Virus record (IMG/VR): IMGVR_UViG_3300042350_006479 | Coordinates: 1 to 21,070 of that record | Length of the DNA: 21,070 bases | Strand: one strand, 5' to 3' | Origin: a virus | Part shown: one piece after another, positions 6,943 through 13,346 of the stretch | Layout: each line of letters opens with the position of its first letter | Position numbering within the stretch: the stretch's first letter is position 1 | Notes under the pieces: generated by a model | What the model was told of the DNA's origin: nothing | What the model saw: only the letters and a program-made list of their open reading frames with translations | The model's database searches: none | Translations under genes and position numbers: made by a program

Positions 6943-7015
6943 CGCAGGATAGACAAGCTGGCTAAGTTACCGGGCCCATACCCCGGAGACGCGGGTTAGA
7001 CTCCCGCTCCTGCTA
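6943..7015 (+). tRNA. tRNA with CAU anticodon, initiator-like features
   Basis: The 73 bases fold into a full cloverleaf. There is an acceptor stem of six pairs with a C1 x T72 mismatch, and T8. The D arm has A14, G15, G18, G19 and A21 in place. The anticodon stem is CCGGG/CCCGG with the 7-base loop 6975-6981 and anticodon CAT at 6977-6979. A 4-base variable loop ends in C48 (G15-C48 possible), the T stem is GCGGG/CCCGC, and the discriminator is A73; CCA is not encoded. Initiator-type marks are the open 1:72 pair, three G:C pairs at 29-31:39-41 and A11:U24. Odd points are C33 instead of U33 and A56 instead of C56 in the T loop. Elongator Met or lysidine-modified Ile remain possible, as does a decayed gene. 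Confidence 0.75.
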
Positions 7016-7097
7016 TTTTGACACCACCTCGAGGTCGTCGTCAGTTCGATGTTCGATAAGCGCCCGGCGGCTTTTCTGCTTGTCCCCGCCGGGCGCC
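7016..7097 (+). repeat. Hairpin repeat module, copy B (right of tRNA)
   Basis: It begins TTTTGACAC directly after the tRNA discriminator base and has GAGGTCGTC at 7031-7039 and an ATG at 7049. It ends in a perfect 11-base-pair hairpin (7060-7070 with 7086-7096) whose arms match those of copy A. A T7 run (7108-7114) follows 11 bases later, too far for a typical terminator. Confidence 0.7.
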
Positions 7098-7111
7098 ACT
7101 GCCCCTGTTTT

Positions 7112-7118
7112 TTTGACA
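7112..7118 (+). promoter_or_regulatory. TTTGACA box before head completion gene
   Basis: The box ends 13 bases before the GTG at 7132. A hairpin, CAGGCG (7127-7132) with CGCCTG (7136-7141), places the start codon at its tip. Confidence 0.5.
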
Positions 7119-7131
7119 CCCGCCATCAGGC

Positions 7132-7455
7132 GTGTCGCCTGAGTCCCGCAACGCCTTCGCCCTCCGCGCCGCCCAGGCGGCCAATGCCGTCCACGGCATC
7201 CCCGTCACATTCCGCGGCCAGGAAATCAAAGTCTGCCTCGCCCCCATAGCCATCGGCCTCGACCTCGACACCGGCGGCCTCCGCCAAGGCGGCGAATTCA
7301 AGTGCCGCTTCTTGGCCAGCACCCTCGACTCCGCCCCCCGCCGCGGCGAGCCCGTCCTCTACAACGCCCGCACCTACCTCGTCACCGAAGTAAGCCAGCC
7401 CGCCAACATGACCGGCGAGCATGTCGTCACCCTCACCCCTGGCTCCGCACAATGA
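7132..7455 (+). CDS. Head completion / stopper protein candidate (gpFII-like)
   Basis: This 107-residue protein starts at GTG; the start is chosen because it is 13 bases after a TTTGACA box. After a helical N-terminus (RNAFALRAAQAANAVHG) the rest reads as beta strands. The segment APRRGEPVLYNARTYLVTEVSQ resembles in pattern the lambda gpFII region with RRGD followed by a strand ending in V-D-R-V, and the lengths agree (gpFII is about 117 residues). gpFII plugs the portal side of the filled head and binds the tail. Position after the coat gene and before the neck genes supports this role. The similarity is weak by eye, so a generic head-tail connector is the safe name. Its stop overlaps the next start as ATGA. 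Confidence 0.6.
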   Translation: MSPESRNAFALRAAQAANAVHGIPVTFRGQEIKVCLAPIAIGLDLDTGGLRQGGEFKCRFLASTLDSAPRRGEPVLYNARTYLVTEVSQPANMTGEHVVTLTPGSAQ

Positions 7456-7850
7456 CCCTCGACACGCAAAACGCCATCGCCGCCCACCTCCGCTCCGTCG
7501 CCGCCCTCGAAGGCGTCGCCATCCACACTTCCTCCAGCGACCTCGAAATCCCAGGCGACGCCTCGGCCATCGTCGTCTCCTGCGACACCGCCGAGTCCCC
7601 GGTCGCCGGTCTCTACCGCGCCACCGTCCAGATCAGCCTTTCCACGCCTTGCCTCCTCCCCGACGCCCTCGAGACCCACCGCACCCTGGCCTCCATCCTC
7701 CGCCCCGCCGTCAACCTCGACTCCGTCTCCACAAAATTCCCCGCCCACCTCGCCTACTCCGGCCGCCATTTGACCACATGGTCCGAGTCCCGCGAAGACG
7801 AACGCTTCCTCACCACCGCCGAACTCGTCGTCGGCGTCCGCGAAATTTGA
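7452..7850 (+). CDS. Neck or tail-terminator protein candidate
   Basis: This 132-residue protein begins MTLDTQNAIAAHLRSVAAL and continues with strands such as SAIVVSCDTAESPVAGLYRATVQISLSTPCLL, then an ETHRTLASILR helix and closing strands (TTAELVVGVREI). The helix-strand-helix-strand order and size resemble minor tail or tail-terminator proteins (lambda gpU/gpZ class), which cap the finished tail or join it to the head. I do not recognise a specific family; the call rests on position and shape. Translation is coupled to the gene before it by ATGA overlap. The stop TGA lies inside the following TTTGACA box. Confidence 0.6.
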   Translation: MTLDTQNAIAAHLRSVAALEGVAIHTSSSDLEIPGDASAIVVSCDTAESPVAGLYRATVQISLSTPCLLPDALETHRTLASILRPAVNLDSVSTKFPAHLAYSGRHLTTWSESREDERFLTTAELVVGVREI

Positions 7851-7852
7851 CA
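7846..7852 (+). promoter_or_regulatory. TTTGACA box before 54-residue gene
   Basis: The box contains the stop of the preceding gene (7848-7850) and ends 15 bases before the ATG at 7868. The spacer after CACGCG is A/C-rich. Confidence 0.55.
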
Positions 7853-7867
7853 CGCGAAACCAAACAA

Positions 7868-8032
7868 ATGCCCGAACTCGACAAAAAACTCACCGCCCTC
7901 GTCGAAGAGGTCAACGCCTCCGGCACAGCCTTCGCAGGCATCGGCACCGTCCCCGTCGAAGGCGGCACCAAGAAAGAATTCTACTTCACCCTCGTCGTCC
8001 CGGCCGACTCCACCTCAACCGACCAACCCTAA
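7868..8032 (+). CDS. Small phage protein of unknown role
   Basis: This 54-residue protein begins MPELDKKLTALVEEVNASG, an amphipathic helix, followed by a Gly-rich turn and one or two strands (KKEFYFTLVVP) and a Ser/Thr tail. It has no recognisable domain. The gene is believed real because it has a TTTGACA box at the usual distance, ends three bases before the next ATG, and sits in an otherwise continuous run of virion genes. It could be a small neck or tail-tube accessory protein. Confidence 0.55.
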   Translation: MPELDKKLTALVEEVNASGTAFAGIGTVPVEGGTKKEFYFTLVVPADSTSTDQP

Positions 8033-8035
8033 CCC

Positions 8036-8347
8036 ATGGCCTTTTCAGACATTGAACTTTTCGGCGTTTCCGACCCTGCCTCCGGCTTTCTTCAGGAAAC
8101 CACCGAAACGAAAACCGCAGAGATCGCCACTGTCCGCGACGCCACCGGCGTCACGAAGCTCGCCGTTCTCAAAGGCGTGATCACCACAGAAACTGTTCTC
8201 AAGGGCAAAGGCATTTACGCCCCAGCGGTGACAGTAAACAAAAATGTCACCGGCACGGCAGTCATCACCTCGGCGAAAATCTCCGAGTCCGCCGAAGACT
8301 TCCCCGACTACGAAATCACCTACCAGGCATTTTCCGCCTCTAACTGA
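8036..8347 (+). CDS. Small beta-rich virion protein, paralog 1 (tail tube candidate)
   Basis: This 103-residue protein is almost entirely beta-strand in character. Near its end it reads VTGTAVITSAKISESAEDFPDYEITYQAF, which lines up with VSGKVIINSVKNQTNNDDWESWEYSGEGF of the next gene, so the two are probably paralogs. Two small beta-rich genes just before the tail chaperones are in the place of the major tail protein, which is abundant and forms the tube. One may be the tube and the other a decoration or tube-end variant. There is no Shine-Dalgarno sequence; only three bases separate it from both neighbours. Confidence 0.55.
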   Translation: MAFSDIELFGVSDPASGFLQETTETKTAEIATVRDATGVTKLAVLKGVITTETVLKGKGIYAPAVTVNKNVTGTAVITSAKISESAEDFPDYEITYQAFSASN

Positions 8348-8350
8348 CCT

Positions 8351-8671
8351 ATGGCCGCTCCCACCGCAATCGGAATCCTTCAAGTCTCTCACTCCACGGC
8401 GCAAAGCGTGGAAGTCACCTCCCAAGGCGAAGTCGCCATCCTTGTGGACAAGTCCGGAATTTTTTCCAAGGCCGCCGTTTACGATCCCAAATTCACCTTC
8501 ACCGTCTCCGGCAAAGGTGCCTCCTGCCCGGTTGCGATCAACCCCGGCGGCAGCGGCAAACCCTCGAGCGTCTCCGGCAAAGTCATCATCAACAGCGTCA
8601 AAAACCAAACCAACAACGACGATTGGGAAAGCTGGGAATACTCCGGCGAGGGCTTCCCCGGCGCCTCGTAA
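8351..8671 (+). CDS. Small beta-rich virion protein, paralog 2 (tail tube candidate)
   Basis: This 106-residue protein has strand-rich sequence (TAQSVEVTSQGEVAILVDKSG, DPKFTFTVSGKGA) and a C-terminal region matching the preceding gene: VSG-VII-S plus a D/W/Y-rich end. It starts three bases after its paralog's stop, so the pair is probably co-translated. The aromatic, acidic C-terminus (NNDDWESWEYSGEGFPGAS) recalls the last strand of tail-tube subunits. I cannot name a family. A 51-base gap with a small hairpin follows. Confidence 0.55.
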   Translation: MAAPTAIGILQVSHSTAQSVEVTSQGEVAILVDKSGIFSKAAVYDPKFTFTVSGKGASCPVAINPGGSGKPSSVSGKVIINSVKNQTNNDDWESWEYSGEGFPGAS

Positions 8672-8691
8672 CCGCGCCATCGCGCCCGCTC

Positions 8692-8708
8692 GCAGACCGG
8701 CCGTCTGC
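8692..8708 (+). other. Small hairpin in a 51-base gap
   Basis: GCAGAC (8692-8697) pairs with GTCTGC (8703-8708) around a 5-base loop between two tail genes. No T-run follows, so termination is unlikely. It might limit decay of the upstream mRNA. Confidence 0.3.
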
Positions 8709-8722
8709 CCACCGATCACATT

Positions 8723-9226
8723 ATGTTAAAACCAGGGGACAGCTACCACTACCTCACCGAGACATCTCTCGGCGAGACGACCAAAGACGGCCGCGTCCGT
8801 TACGGCAACAACCCCCTCAACGCCTCCAACACCCGCCTCATCGCCGACGCCCTCACCAGCGGCTTCCGGCTCCTCGAGGCGGGCGGCTACCGCGACACCG
8901 TTGAGCAGACTGACAAAGGCCCGCTCCGCAAAGTCGAGTGGTATATCGACGGCTCCACTCGCGGCCTCTTCGTCACCGCCGAAGGCCGCGAGGAAATCGA
9001 CTTCGAGGAATTCCGCCGCCGCTACCAATCCGAGCAGTGGTGCCTCGAACATTGCCACCACCCCATCGCCTTCATGCGCTGGAGCGCCCGCCACTTGAGC
9101 GAACTCCGCGACAAAATCCGCGACCTCACACCCGCCGCCGTCCTCCGCCGCGGCCACCGCTCCGTCACCATCCCCGCCAATCTCCCCGCAGACAAAAAAG
9201 AAAAACTCCTCTCCTACCTCAAATGA
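8723..9226 (+). CDS. Phage protein of unknown function before the tail chaperones
   Basis: This 167-residue protein begins MLKPGDSYHYLTETSLGETTKDGRVRYG. It has a middle part alternating strands (KVEWYIDGSTRGLFVTAEGREEIDFEEFRRRY) with helices and a basic helical end (LPADKKEKLLSYLK). A Cys/His cluster, WCLEHCHHP, lies near residues 111-119; with so few ligands, metal binding is only a guess. I recognise no family. The place between tail tube and tape measure suggests a tail or assembly function. Its stop overlaps the next start as ATGA, coupling it to chaperone G. Confidence 0.6.
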   Translation: MLKPGDSYHYLTETSLGETTKDGRVRYGNNPLNASNTRLIADALTSGFRLLEAGGYRDTVEQTDKGPLRKVEWYIDGSTRGLFVTAEGREEIDFEEFRRRYQSEQWCLEHCHHPIAFMRWSARHLSELRDKIRDLTPAAVLRRGHRSVTIPANLPADKKEKLLSYLK

Positions 9227-9609
9227 CCGATCCCAAATCCGACTACATGTTCCTCGACCCCGAGACCCTCGAGGTCGCTGGGCTCCGCCTCCGGCCGTTC
9301 TCCATCGGCACATTCAACCTCATCCAACGCCTCGGCATCAAGCTCGACGGCCAGCAAGACGAGGCCAAGCAAATGCGCGACCTCGCCGCCATCGCCTGGA
9401 TTCAATCCGTCCCCATCCCCGAAGTCCTCAAAGCCGTCCATGCGGGCAAAGCCGACGAAGCCATCGACGCCTTCATGTTCTCCATCGACCTCTCCCGCGT
9501 CGGCGAACTCAGTGCCGAACTCAACCGCATCGGAGAGCAAGTCGCCGCCGCATCATTCTCCGTCGAGCCCAAGCCCGGCGACAAAGAGGAATCCACACCC
9601 CCAAACTGA
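9223..9609 (+). CDS. Tail assembly chaperone G (short form)
   Basis: This 128-residue protein is the short product of a two-frame chaperone pair that coats the tape measure and recruits tail-tube subunits. It sits just before the tape measure, as lambda G does. It has an N-terminal beta part (MFLDPETLEVAGLRLRPFS) and then helices (FNLIQRLGIKL, EAKQMRDLAAIAWIQS, KADEAIDAFMFSIDLSRVGELSAELNRIGEQV), with a charged tail EPKPGDKEESTPPN. The last two sense codons and the stop read CCA AAC TGA, and CCCAAAC at 9600-9606 is a slippery heptamer in the correct register. Start ATG 9223 overlaps the preceding stop. Confidence 0.85.
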   Translation: MTDPKSDYMFLDPETLEVAGLRLRPFSIGTFNLIQRLGIKLDGQQDEAKQMRDLAAIAWIQSVPIPEVLKAVHAGKADEAIDAFMFSIDLSRVGELSAELNRIGEQVAAASFSVEPKPGDKEESTPPN

Positions 9610-9833
9610 TTGAGCCAGGGCAGACCGCCTCCATGGTCTTCACCCTGGCCCGCGAAACCGGATGGCCCGAATCCTACATACTTTGGCAACTCCCGCTCCA
9701 CCGAGCCCTCGCCTACCAACACGCCGCGCTCCGCTCCCACGGCGTCTGGACCGTCACCCCCTCCGCAGCGCCCGAGCACGATCTCGCCGCGATTTTGACT
9801 CACCTCCCAATCAATGACGATGAAGACGGTTGA
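9223..9833 (+). CDS. Tail assembly chaperone G-T (predicted -1 frameshift fusion)
   Basis: A -1 shift after the AAC codon at 9604-9606 continues in the frame starting CTG at 9606 and runs to the stop at 9833. This adds 75 residues: LIEPGQTASMVFTLARETGW, then PESYILWQLPLHRALAYQHAAL and an acidic end INDDEDG. The total is 203 residues. That frame is open across the junction. An ATG at 9633 has neither a TTTGACA box nor a Shine-Dalgarno sequence, so separate expression is less likely. In lambda the T domain binds tube protein and G binds the tape measure, and their ratio matters. The last 20 bases overlap the next gene. Confidence 0.85.
9600..9649 (+). promoter_or_regulatory. Programmed -1 ribosomal frameshift site with stem-loop
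   Basis: The slippery heptamer C CCA AAC (9600-9606) is followed directly by the zero-frame stop TGA (9607-9609). After a 7-base spacer comes a nested hairpin. The outer stem GCCAGGG (9614-9620) pairs with CCCTGGC (9643-9649), and the inner stem AGACC (9622-9626) with GGTCT (9635-9639). The order slippery site, stop, spacer of 5-9 bases and stable stem-loop is that of known phage frameshift signals. Confidence 0.88.
9794..9800 (+). promoter_or_regulatory. TTTGACT variant box before the basic tail gene
   Basis: The box lies inside the G-T frame and ends 13 bases before the ATG at 9814. It differs from the common form only in the last base. Confidence 0.4.
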
Positions 9834-10461
9834 TGTGAAATGGGAGACCACGGATTTTCGCCGCGCGCTGGACCGCTACATGAAAGGCAGCCGCCGCGAC
9901 ATCGGCACCGTCATGCGCCAGCAGTGCAAGAAAATCATTGAGTCCGTCGCCATGGTCATGCCGCCAAGCAGCGCCGGAAGCGTCGCGCCCGCCAAGGCCC
10001 GCAAGCAAGGCGAAACCCGCATCCGCGGCGACCTCCAAAAACTCTTCGTTAAAACCCGCCGCAGCCCGCAGGAAACCAACCTCGCCTCAATCCACAAAGC
10101 CAACCGCAACTCCCGAGGACGCGTCCGCCGTGTCTCACAAAAATTCCCTGTCTCCCCGGCGGATTTCAACGCCTACCAGAAACTCGTGCTCGCCCGCGTG
10201 GGCCTTCTCGCCAGCGGATGGAAAGCCGCCGCAACGGCCCTTGGCTCCAAGCTCCCCGCCTGGATTCGCCGCCACAATGGCCCCGGCGATGCTTCGGTGC
10301 GCGATGCCTTTAACGGCGTCACGGTCACCGCCACCAACAAAGTCCGCTACGCTTCGAGCGGCGACAACGACCGCCGAGTCAAGTGGGCCATCGCCCGCCA
10401 AGCCCGCAAACTCCGCTCACAAATCGACCGCCAACTTTCCAACAACGCCCGCCGATTCTAA
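9814..10461 (+). CDS. Basic tail-region protein of unknown function
   Basis: This 215-residue protein is strongly basic. It begins MTMKTVDVKWETTDFRRALDRYMKGSRRDIGTVMRQQCKKI and ends in an Arg-rich helix (RRVKWAIARQARKLRSQIDRQLSNNARRF). A short DAFNGVTVTATNKVRYASSG segment is strand-like. It has no signal peptide or membrane segment. It overlaps the end of G-T and lies three bases before the tape measure gene. A basic DNA- or RNA-contacting protein, or a tail assembly factor, would fit; I recognise no family. ATG at 9820 is an alternative start. The 9814 start is preferred for its 13-base distance from the box. Confidence 0.65.
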   Translation: MTMKTVDVKWETTDFRRALDRYMKGSRRDIGTVMRQQCKKIIESVAMVMPPSSAGSVAPAKARKQGETRIRGDLQKLFVKTRRSPQETNLASIHKANRNSRGRVRRVSQKFPVSPADFNAYQKLVLARVGLLASGWKAAATALGSKLPAWIRRHNGPGDASVRDAFNGVTVTATNKVRYASSGDNDRRVKWAIARQARKLRSQIDRQLSNNARRF

Positions 10462-10464
10462 CCT

Positions 10465-12066
10465 ATGGCCGAACTCAAAGCCAAAATCACCGCCGACACC
10501 TCCGGCCTCAACGCTGCGCTGAAAAAAGCGCAGTCCGGCGTCGCCGCCCTCAAGCCCGCCATGGTCGGCGTCGCCGCCGCCGGTGCCGCCGCCTTCGCCG
10601 CTCTCGGCGTCGCCGCCGCAGGCGTCAAGAGAGCTCTCGACCTCGGCGGCGACCTCGCCGATGTCGCCGACCAGACAGGACTTACCACCGGTCGCGTGAT
10701 GGTTTTGCGCGAAGCTTTCAACCTCGCCGGACTTGGAGCCGAGTCTCTCGGCCCAACAATCAACAAAATGCAACGCAGCCTGGCTGAAGCCGCGCAAGGC
10801 ACAGGCCCGGCCGCCGATGCTTTTGCTCGTCTGGGGCTCTCCGCCGGTGATCTTGTCAACATGTCTCCCGATCAAGCACTGAGCGCCATTGGCTCCGCGA
10901 TCAACGGCATTGCCAACCCCACCGAGCGCGCCGCTACGGCAATGGATATCTTTGGTAAATCCGGCGGCAAACTTCTCACATTGTTTGCCGACAGCGGCAT
11001 CATGGGCGCGGCGGGGGATATCATCGGAGGGCAAGCCGGGATCATGGAAAAAAACGCTGCGGTTTTTGCCCGCACCTCCGATCTCATCAATGCGTCGTCG
11101 AATAAACTTCAAGGCGTCTTTGTCGGCATGGCCGAATCCATCGCCCCGGCGATCCTGCCGCTCCTCGAGCAATTCAATAAGATGGATTTCACCGCGCTCG
11201 GCCAGCAGATCGGATCCGCAGCCGCCATGTTCATCCAAGCCATGACCGATGGCTCCATTTGGTCCATCATCGGCGACAGCCTCAAGATTTCTCTGGGCAA
11301 CGCCGCCAATTTCCTTTTCCGCTCCCTCTCCGGCATCATCACCTCCGTCGCCCGCCTCATTCCCGAGATCATTCAAAACGCCGTCACCCTCTTCGGCATC
11401 GTCACCAAGGCCGATTTCTGGAAAGGTATGCTCCAAGCCCTCCTCGGAGCCGCCCAGGCATTCGGTGCCAAGCTTCTTGGCATCATGGCCGAGTCCCTTG
11501 GTCTGTTCTCTCGCATTCCCGGCCTCGCCGGAATGCTCGAAGCTCCGATGGAAGCCGTGCGATCCGCCAGCGAATCCATGCAAGGCCAGGCCGACCAAAA
11601 CCTCGCCGCCGGCGGAGACACGCTCACTCCATTTTTTAACCAAGCCCGCGAGCGAATCGAGTCCTCTCTCGCTGCCGCAGGCCAAGGCTTCATGGAAGGA
11701 TTCGACGGCGCAGGCGATGTCTTCGACCTCTCCGGCGTCCAAGCCAACCTCGACGGCACCTTCGACCGCCTCGGTAACACCGTCGAATCCCTCAAGGCCC
11801 AAGCCCAAGCCGCGCTTCCCGCCCCGAACACCGGCGGCCTCGCCACGGCCTTCGGCGCGATGGAAGAACGCACCGGAGCCGGTGGAGCCGCAGGCAAAGC
11901 CACCAACCAGCCCCTCTTCGCCTCCAGCCTCGCCAAGATCGGCGGCGGCGGCGGCATCGCAGGCGGCCCCACCGCCCTCCTCGACGAAAACCGCCGCCAA
12001 ACCCAATTCCTCCGCCGCATCGCCGAAGGCATTTCCAAACTCAACCCCACCCCGCTCCTCGCTTAA
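10465..12066 (+). CDS. Tail tape measure protein
   Basis: This 533-residue protein sets tail length and leaves the tail during DNA entry. The N-terminus (ELKAKITADTSGLNAALKKAQSGV) and the segment up to ATAMDIFGKSGGKLLTLF (about 151-168) are typical of phage tape measure proteins. A hydrophobic Ala/Gly/Val stretch at about 33-56 could span or perturb a membrane. The middle is helical with further hydrophobic patches (about 265-330), and the C-terminus has a Gly-rich hinge (IGGGGGIAGGP) and a final basic helix. The usual rule of about 1.5 angstroms per residue predicts a tail near 80 nm. It directly follows the chaperone region, as in lambda (gene H). Confidence 0.93.
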   Translation: MAELKAKITADTSGLNAALKKAQSGVAALKPAMVGVAAAGAAAFAALGVAAAGVKRALDLGGDLADVADQTGLTTGRVMVLREAFNLAGLGAESLGPTINKMQRSLAEAAQGTGPAADAFARLGLSAGDLVNMSPDQALSAIGSAINGIANPTERAATAMDIFGKSGGKLLTLFADSGIMGAAGDIIGGQAGIMEKNAAVFARTSDLINASSNKLQGVFVGMAESIAPAILPLLEQFNKMDFTALGQQIGSAAAMFIQAMTDGSIWSIIGDSLKISLGNAANFLFRSLSGIITSVARLIPEIIQNAVTLFGIVTKADFWKGMLQALLGAAQAFGAKLLGIMAESLGLFSRIPGLAGMLEAPMEAVRSASESMQGQADQNLAAGGDTLTPFFNQARERIESSLAAAGQGFMEGFDGAGDVFDLSGVQANLDGTFDRLGNTVESLKAQAQAALPAPNTGGLATAFGAMEERTGAGGAAGKATNQPLFASSLAKIGGGGGIAGGPTALLDENRRQTQFLRRIAEGISKLNPTPLLA

Positions 12067-12072
12067 CCCACC

Positions 12073-12726
12073 ATGGCCGTCGAAACCCGCCGCGAAAAAA
12101 CCGTCAACAACCGCAACAAAGGCGTCACCACCGTCACCATGGAAATGGTCGGTGCCACCCAGGTTGACGACATCGGAGCACCCACCGGCACCACCATCCG
12201 CAATGTCCGCCGCTCCATCGCCGATGGCCGCGCCGTCCTCCAATACGACATCGTGGACGATAGCGTCGGCGACTCCTACTCGATCTCCGGCACGGCTTCC
12301 CAAGAACCTATTGCCACACATCCCTATTTCCAGCCCGGCGGAAAATGGGCCGTCACCGAAGACGAGTGGAAGACCTGGGATAAATGGCAAAAAGAAGGCA
12401 CCGACATATCCGCAGAAGACCTCAGTAGCTATGGCCAAGGGTTTAACCAATTCATAAAACTCTACCTCAGCGGCTTCACAGATTACCTCCAGCCACGCGT
12501 CTCGCTCCGCGTCACAGATGCCAATGCCAACGAGCCAGACCTCTCCGAGCTCGGCAAAATCGCCGCCCCGCGCAATGCCCCCGATCTCGCCGATGGTGCC
12601 AACTGGCTCATGTCCGGCTGCGACGCCTCCGTCGATTCCGATGGAAACTGGGAAGTCACCCGCGAATTCATCTCCTCCGGCCCCGGCGGCTGGAATCCCG
12701 ACATCTACGGCGCAGGCACGGACTAA
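12073..12726 (+). CDS. Minor tail protein, distal tail candidate
   Basis: This 217-residue protein has a beta-rich N-terminal half (GVTTVTMEMVGATQVDDIGAPTGTTIRNVRRSIADGRAVLQYDIVDD) and a Trp-rich middle (KWAVTEDEWKTWDKWQKEGTD). The C-terminus (WEVTREFISSGPGGWNPDIYGAG) looks like a late structural strand. There is no recognisable catalytic motif. The gene follows the tape measure by six bases, where distal tail and hub proteins are normally encoded. It shares one base with the next gene (TAATG), so the two are coupled. Confidence 0.65.
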   Translation: MAVETRREKTVNNRNKGVTTVTMEMVGATQVDDIGAPTGTTIRNVRRSIADGRAVLQYDIVDDSVGDSYSISGTASQEPIATHPYFQPGGKWAVTEDEWKTWDKWQKEGTDISAEDLSSYGQGFNQFIKLYLSGFTDYLQPRVSLRVTDANANEPDLSELGKIAAPRNAPDLADGANWLMSGCDASVDSDGNWEVTREFISSGPGGWNPDIYGAGTD

Positions 12727-13346
12727 TGCTCATCCCCACCTTCCAGAAAAAATCCCCCCTCACCGCTGCGGACCTCAATCTCCTCGGCGACACCGTCCGC
12801 CGCGCCCGCGTCCTCCCCGGCGTCGGCATTAAACTCACCGAGACCCTCAACGGCACCGTCGTCAGCCTCAAGCCCACCCGCTCCTTCGGAGGCGGCGGCG
12901 AATCCGAAAAACACCCGTTCCAAATCGCCACTTTTGCAAAGACCGACTCCTCCGGCGAAGTCACCGGCTACGAATGCACCGTCTCCCCCGGCACCCTCAA
13001 CAACCTCCTCCCCACAAATCTTTTTGAAGACAACGCCCCCACCCGCCACAGCTACCCCAAGGATTCCATCCAGCATGTCATCCTCACCGGCCTCAGCAAC
13101 GGCAAACAATTCACCTCCTGCGAACTCTCCGTCCGCGCCCAGCCCCCGCCAGCCCAGCCGCCCACTCTTTTCGGCCTCCCCGACGAAGTCGAAATCCTCC
13201 TCGGCGTCGTTTACAACGGCGCGATCTACCAGATCGTAAAAACCCGCCTCGAGCTCGTCGGCAAACAACTCTTCCTCAAAGACCGCGACCAACCGGCACA
13301 ACCAGGGCAACTTCCCTACGAAGCCTATTTTGTCTGGGCCGCATGA
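12726..13346 (+). CDS. Minor tail protein of unknown function
   Basis: This 206-residue protein begins MLIPTFQKKSPLTAADLNLLGDTVRRARVLPGVGIKLTETLNGTVVSLKP. The N-terminal motif (LTAADLN-LGDTVRR, then GVGI and GTV-S) is of the kind found at the start of phage fibre and baseplate-like proteins. A Pro-rich linker (AQPPPAQPPTLFGLP) at about 139-153 separates it from a C-terminal beta part (EVEILLGVVYNGAIYQIVKTRLELVG). It overlaps the next gene as ATGA. A tail-tip adaptor for the following large protein is a reasonable guess. Confidence 0.6.
   Translation: MLIPTFQKKSPLTAADLNLLGDTVRRARVLPGVGIKLTETLNGTVVSLKPTRSFGGGGESEKHPFQIATFAKTDSSGEVTGYECTVSPGTLNNLLPTNLFEDNAPTRHSYPKDSIQHVILTGLSNGKQFTSCELSVRAQPPPAQPPTLFGLPDEVEILLGVVYNGAIYQIVKTRLELVGKQLFLKDRDQPAQPGQLPYEAYFVWAA

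Noticed and set aside
6887-6952. 21-codon frame from the ATG in hairpin module A
   Set aside because: It runs through the hairpin and into the tRNA, and shows no protein similarity to the frame in module B.
6943-7015. tRNA as a prophage attachment site
   Set aside because: It is flanked on both sides by virion genes of the same cluster and no integrase lies nearby, so it is not at a prophage border.
7060-7114. Hairpin of module B plus T7 as a terminator
   Set aside because: Eleven bases separate the stem from the T-run, too many for an intrinsic terminator.
7049-7249. 66-codon frame from the ATG in hairpin module B
   Set aside because: It crosses the hairpin and then overlaps the head completion gene in a different frame; composition is not protein-like.
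9633-9833. T frame as an independent gene from ATG 9633
   Set aside because: There is no start signal, and the frame is open upstream to a perfect slippery site with stem-loop, so a frameshift fusion explains it better.
10417-12450. 677-codon open frame on the minus strand
   Set aside because: It is antisense to the tape measure and its neighbours, with the same Gly/Ala/Glu-rich mirror composition and no domain.
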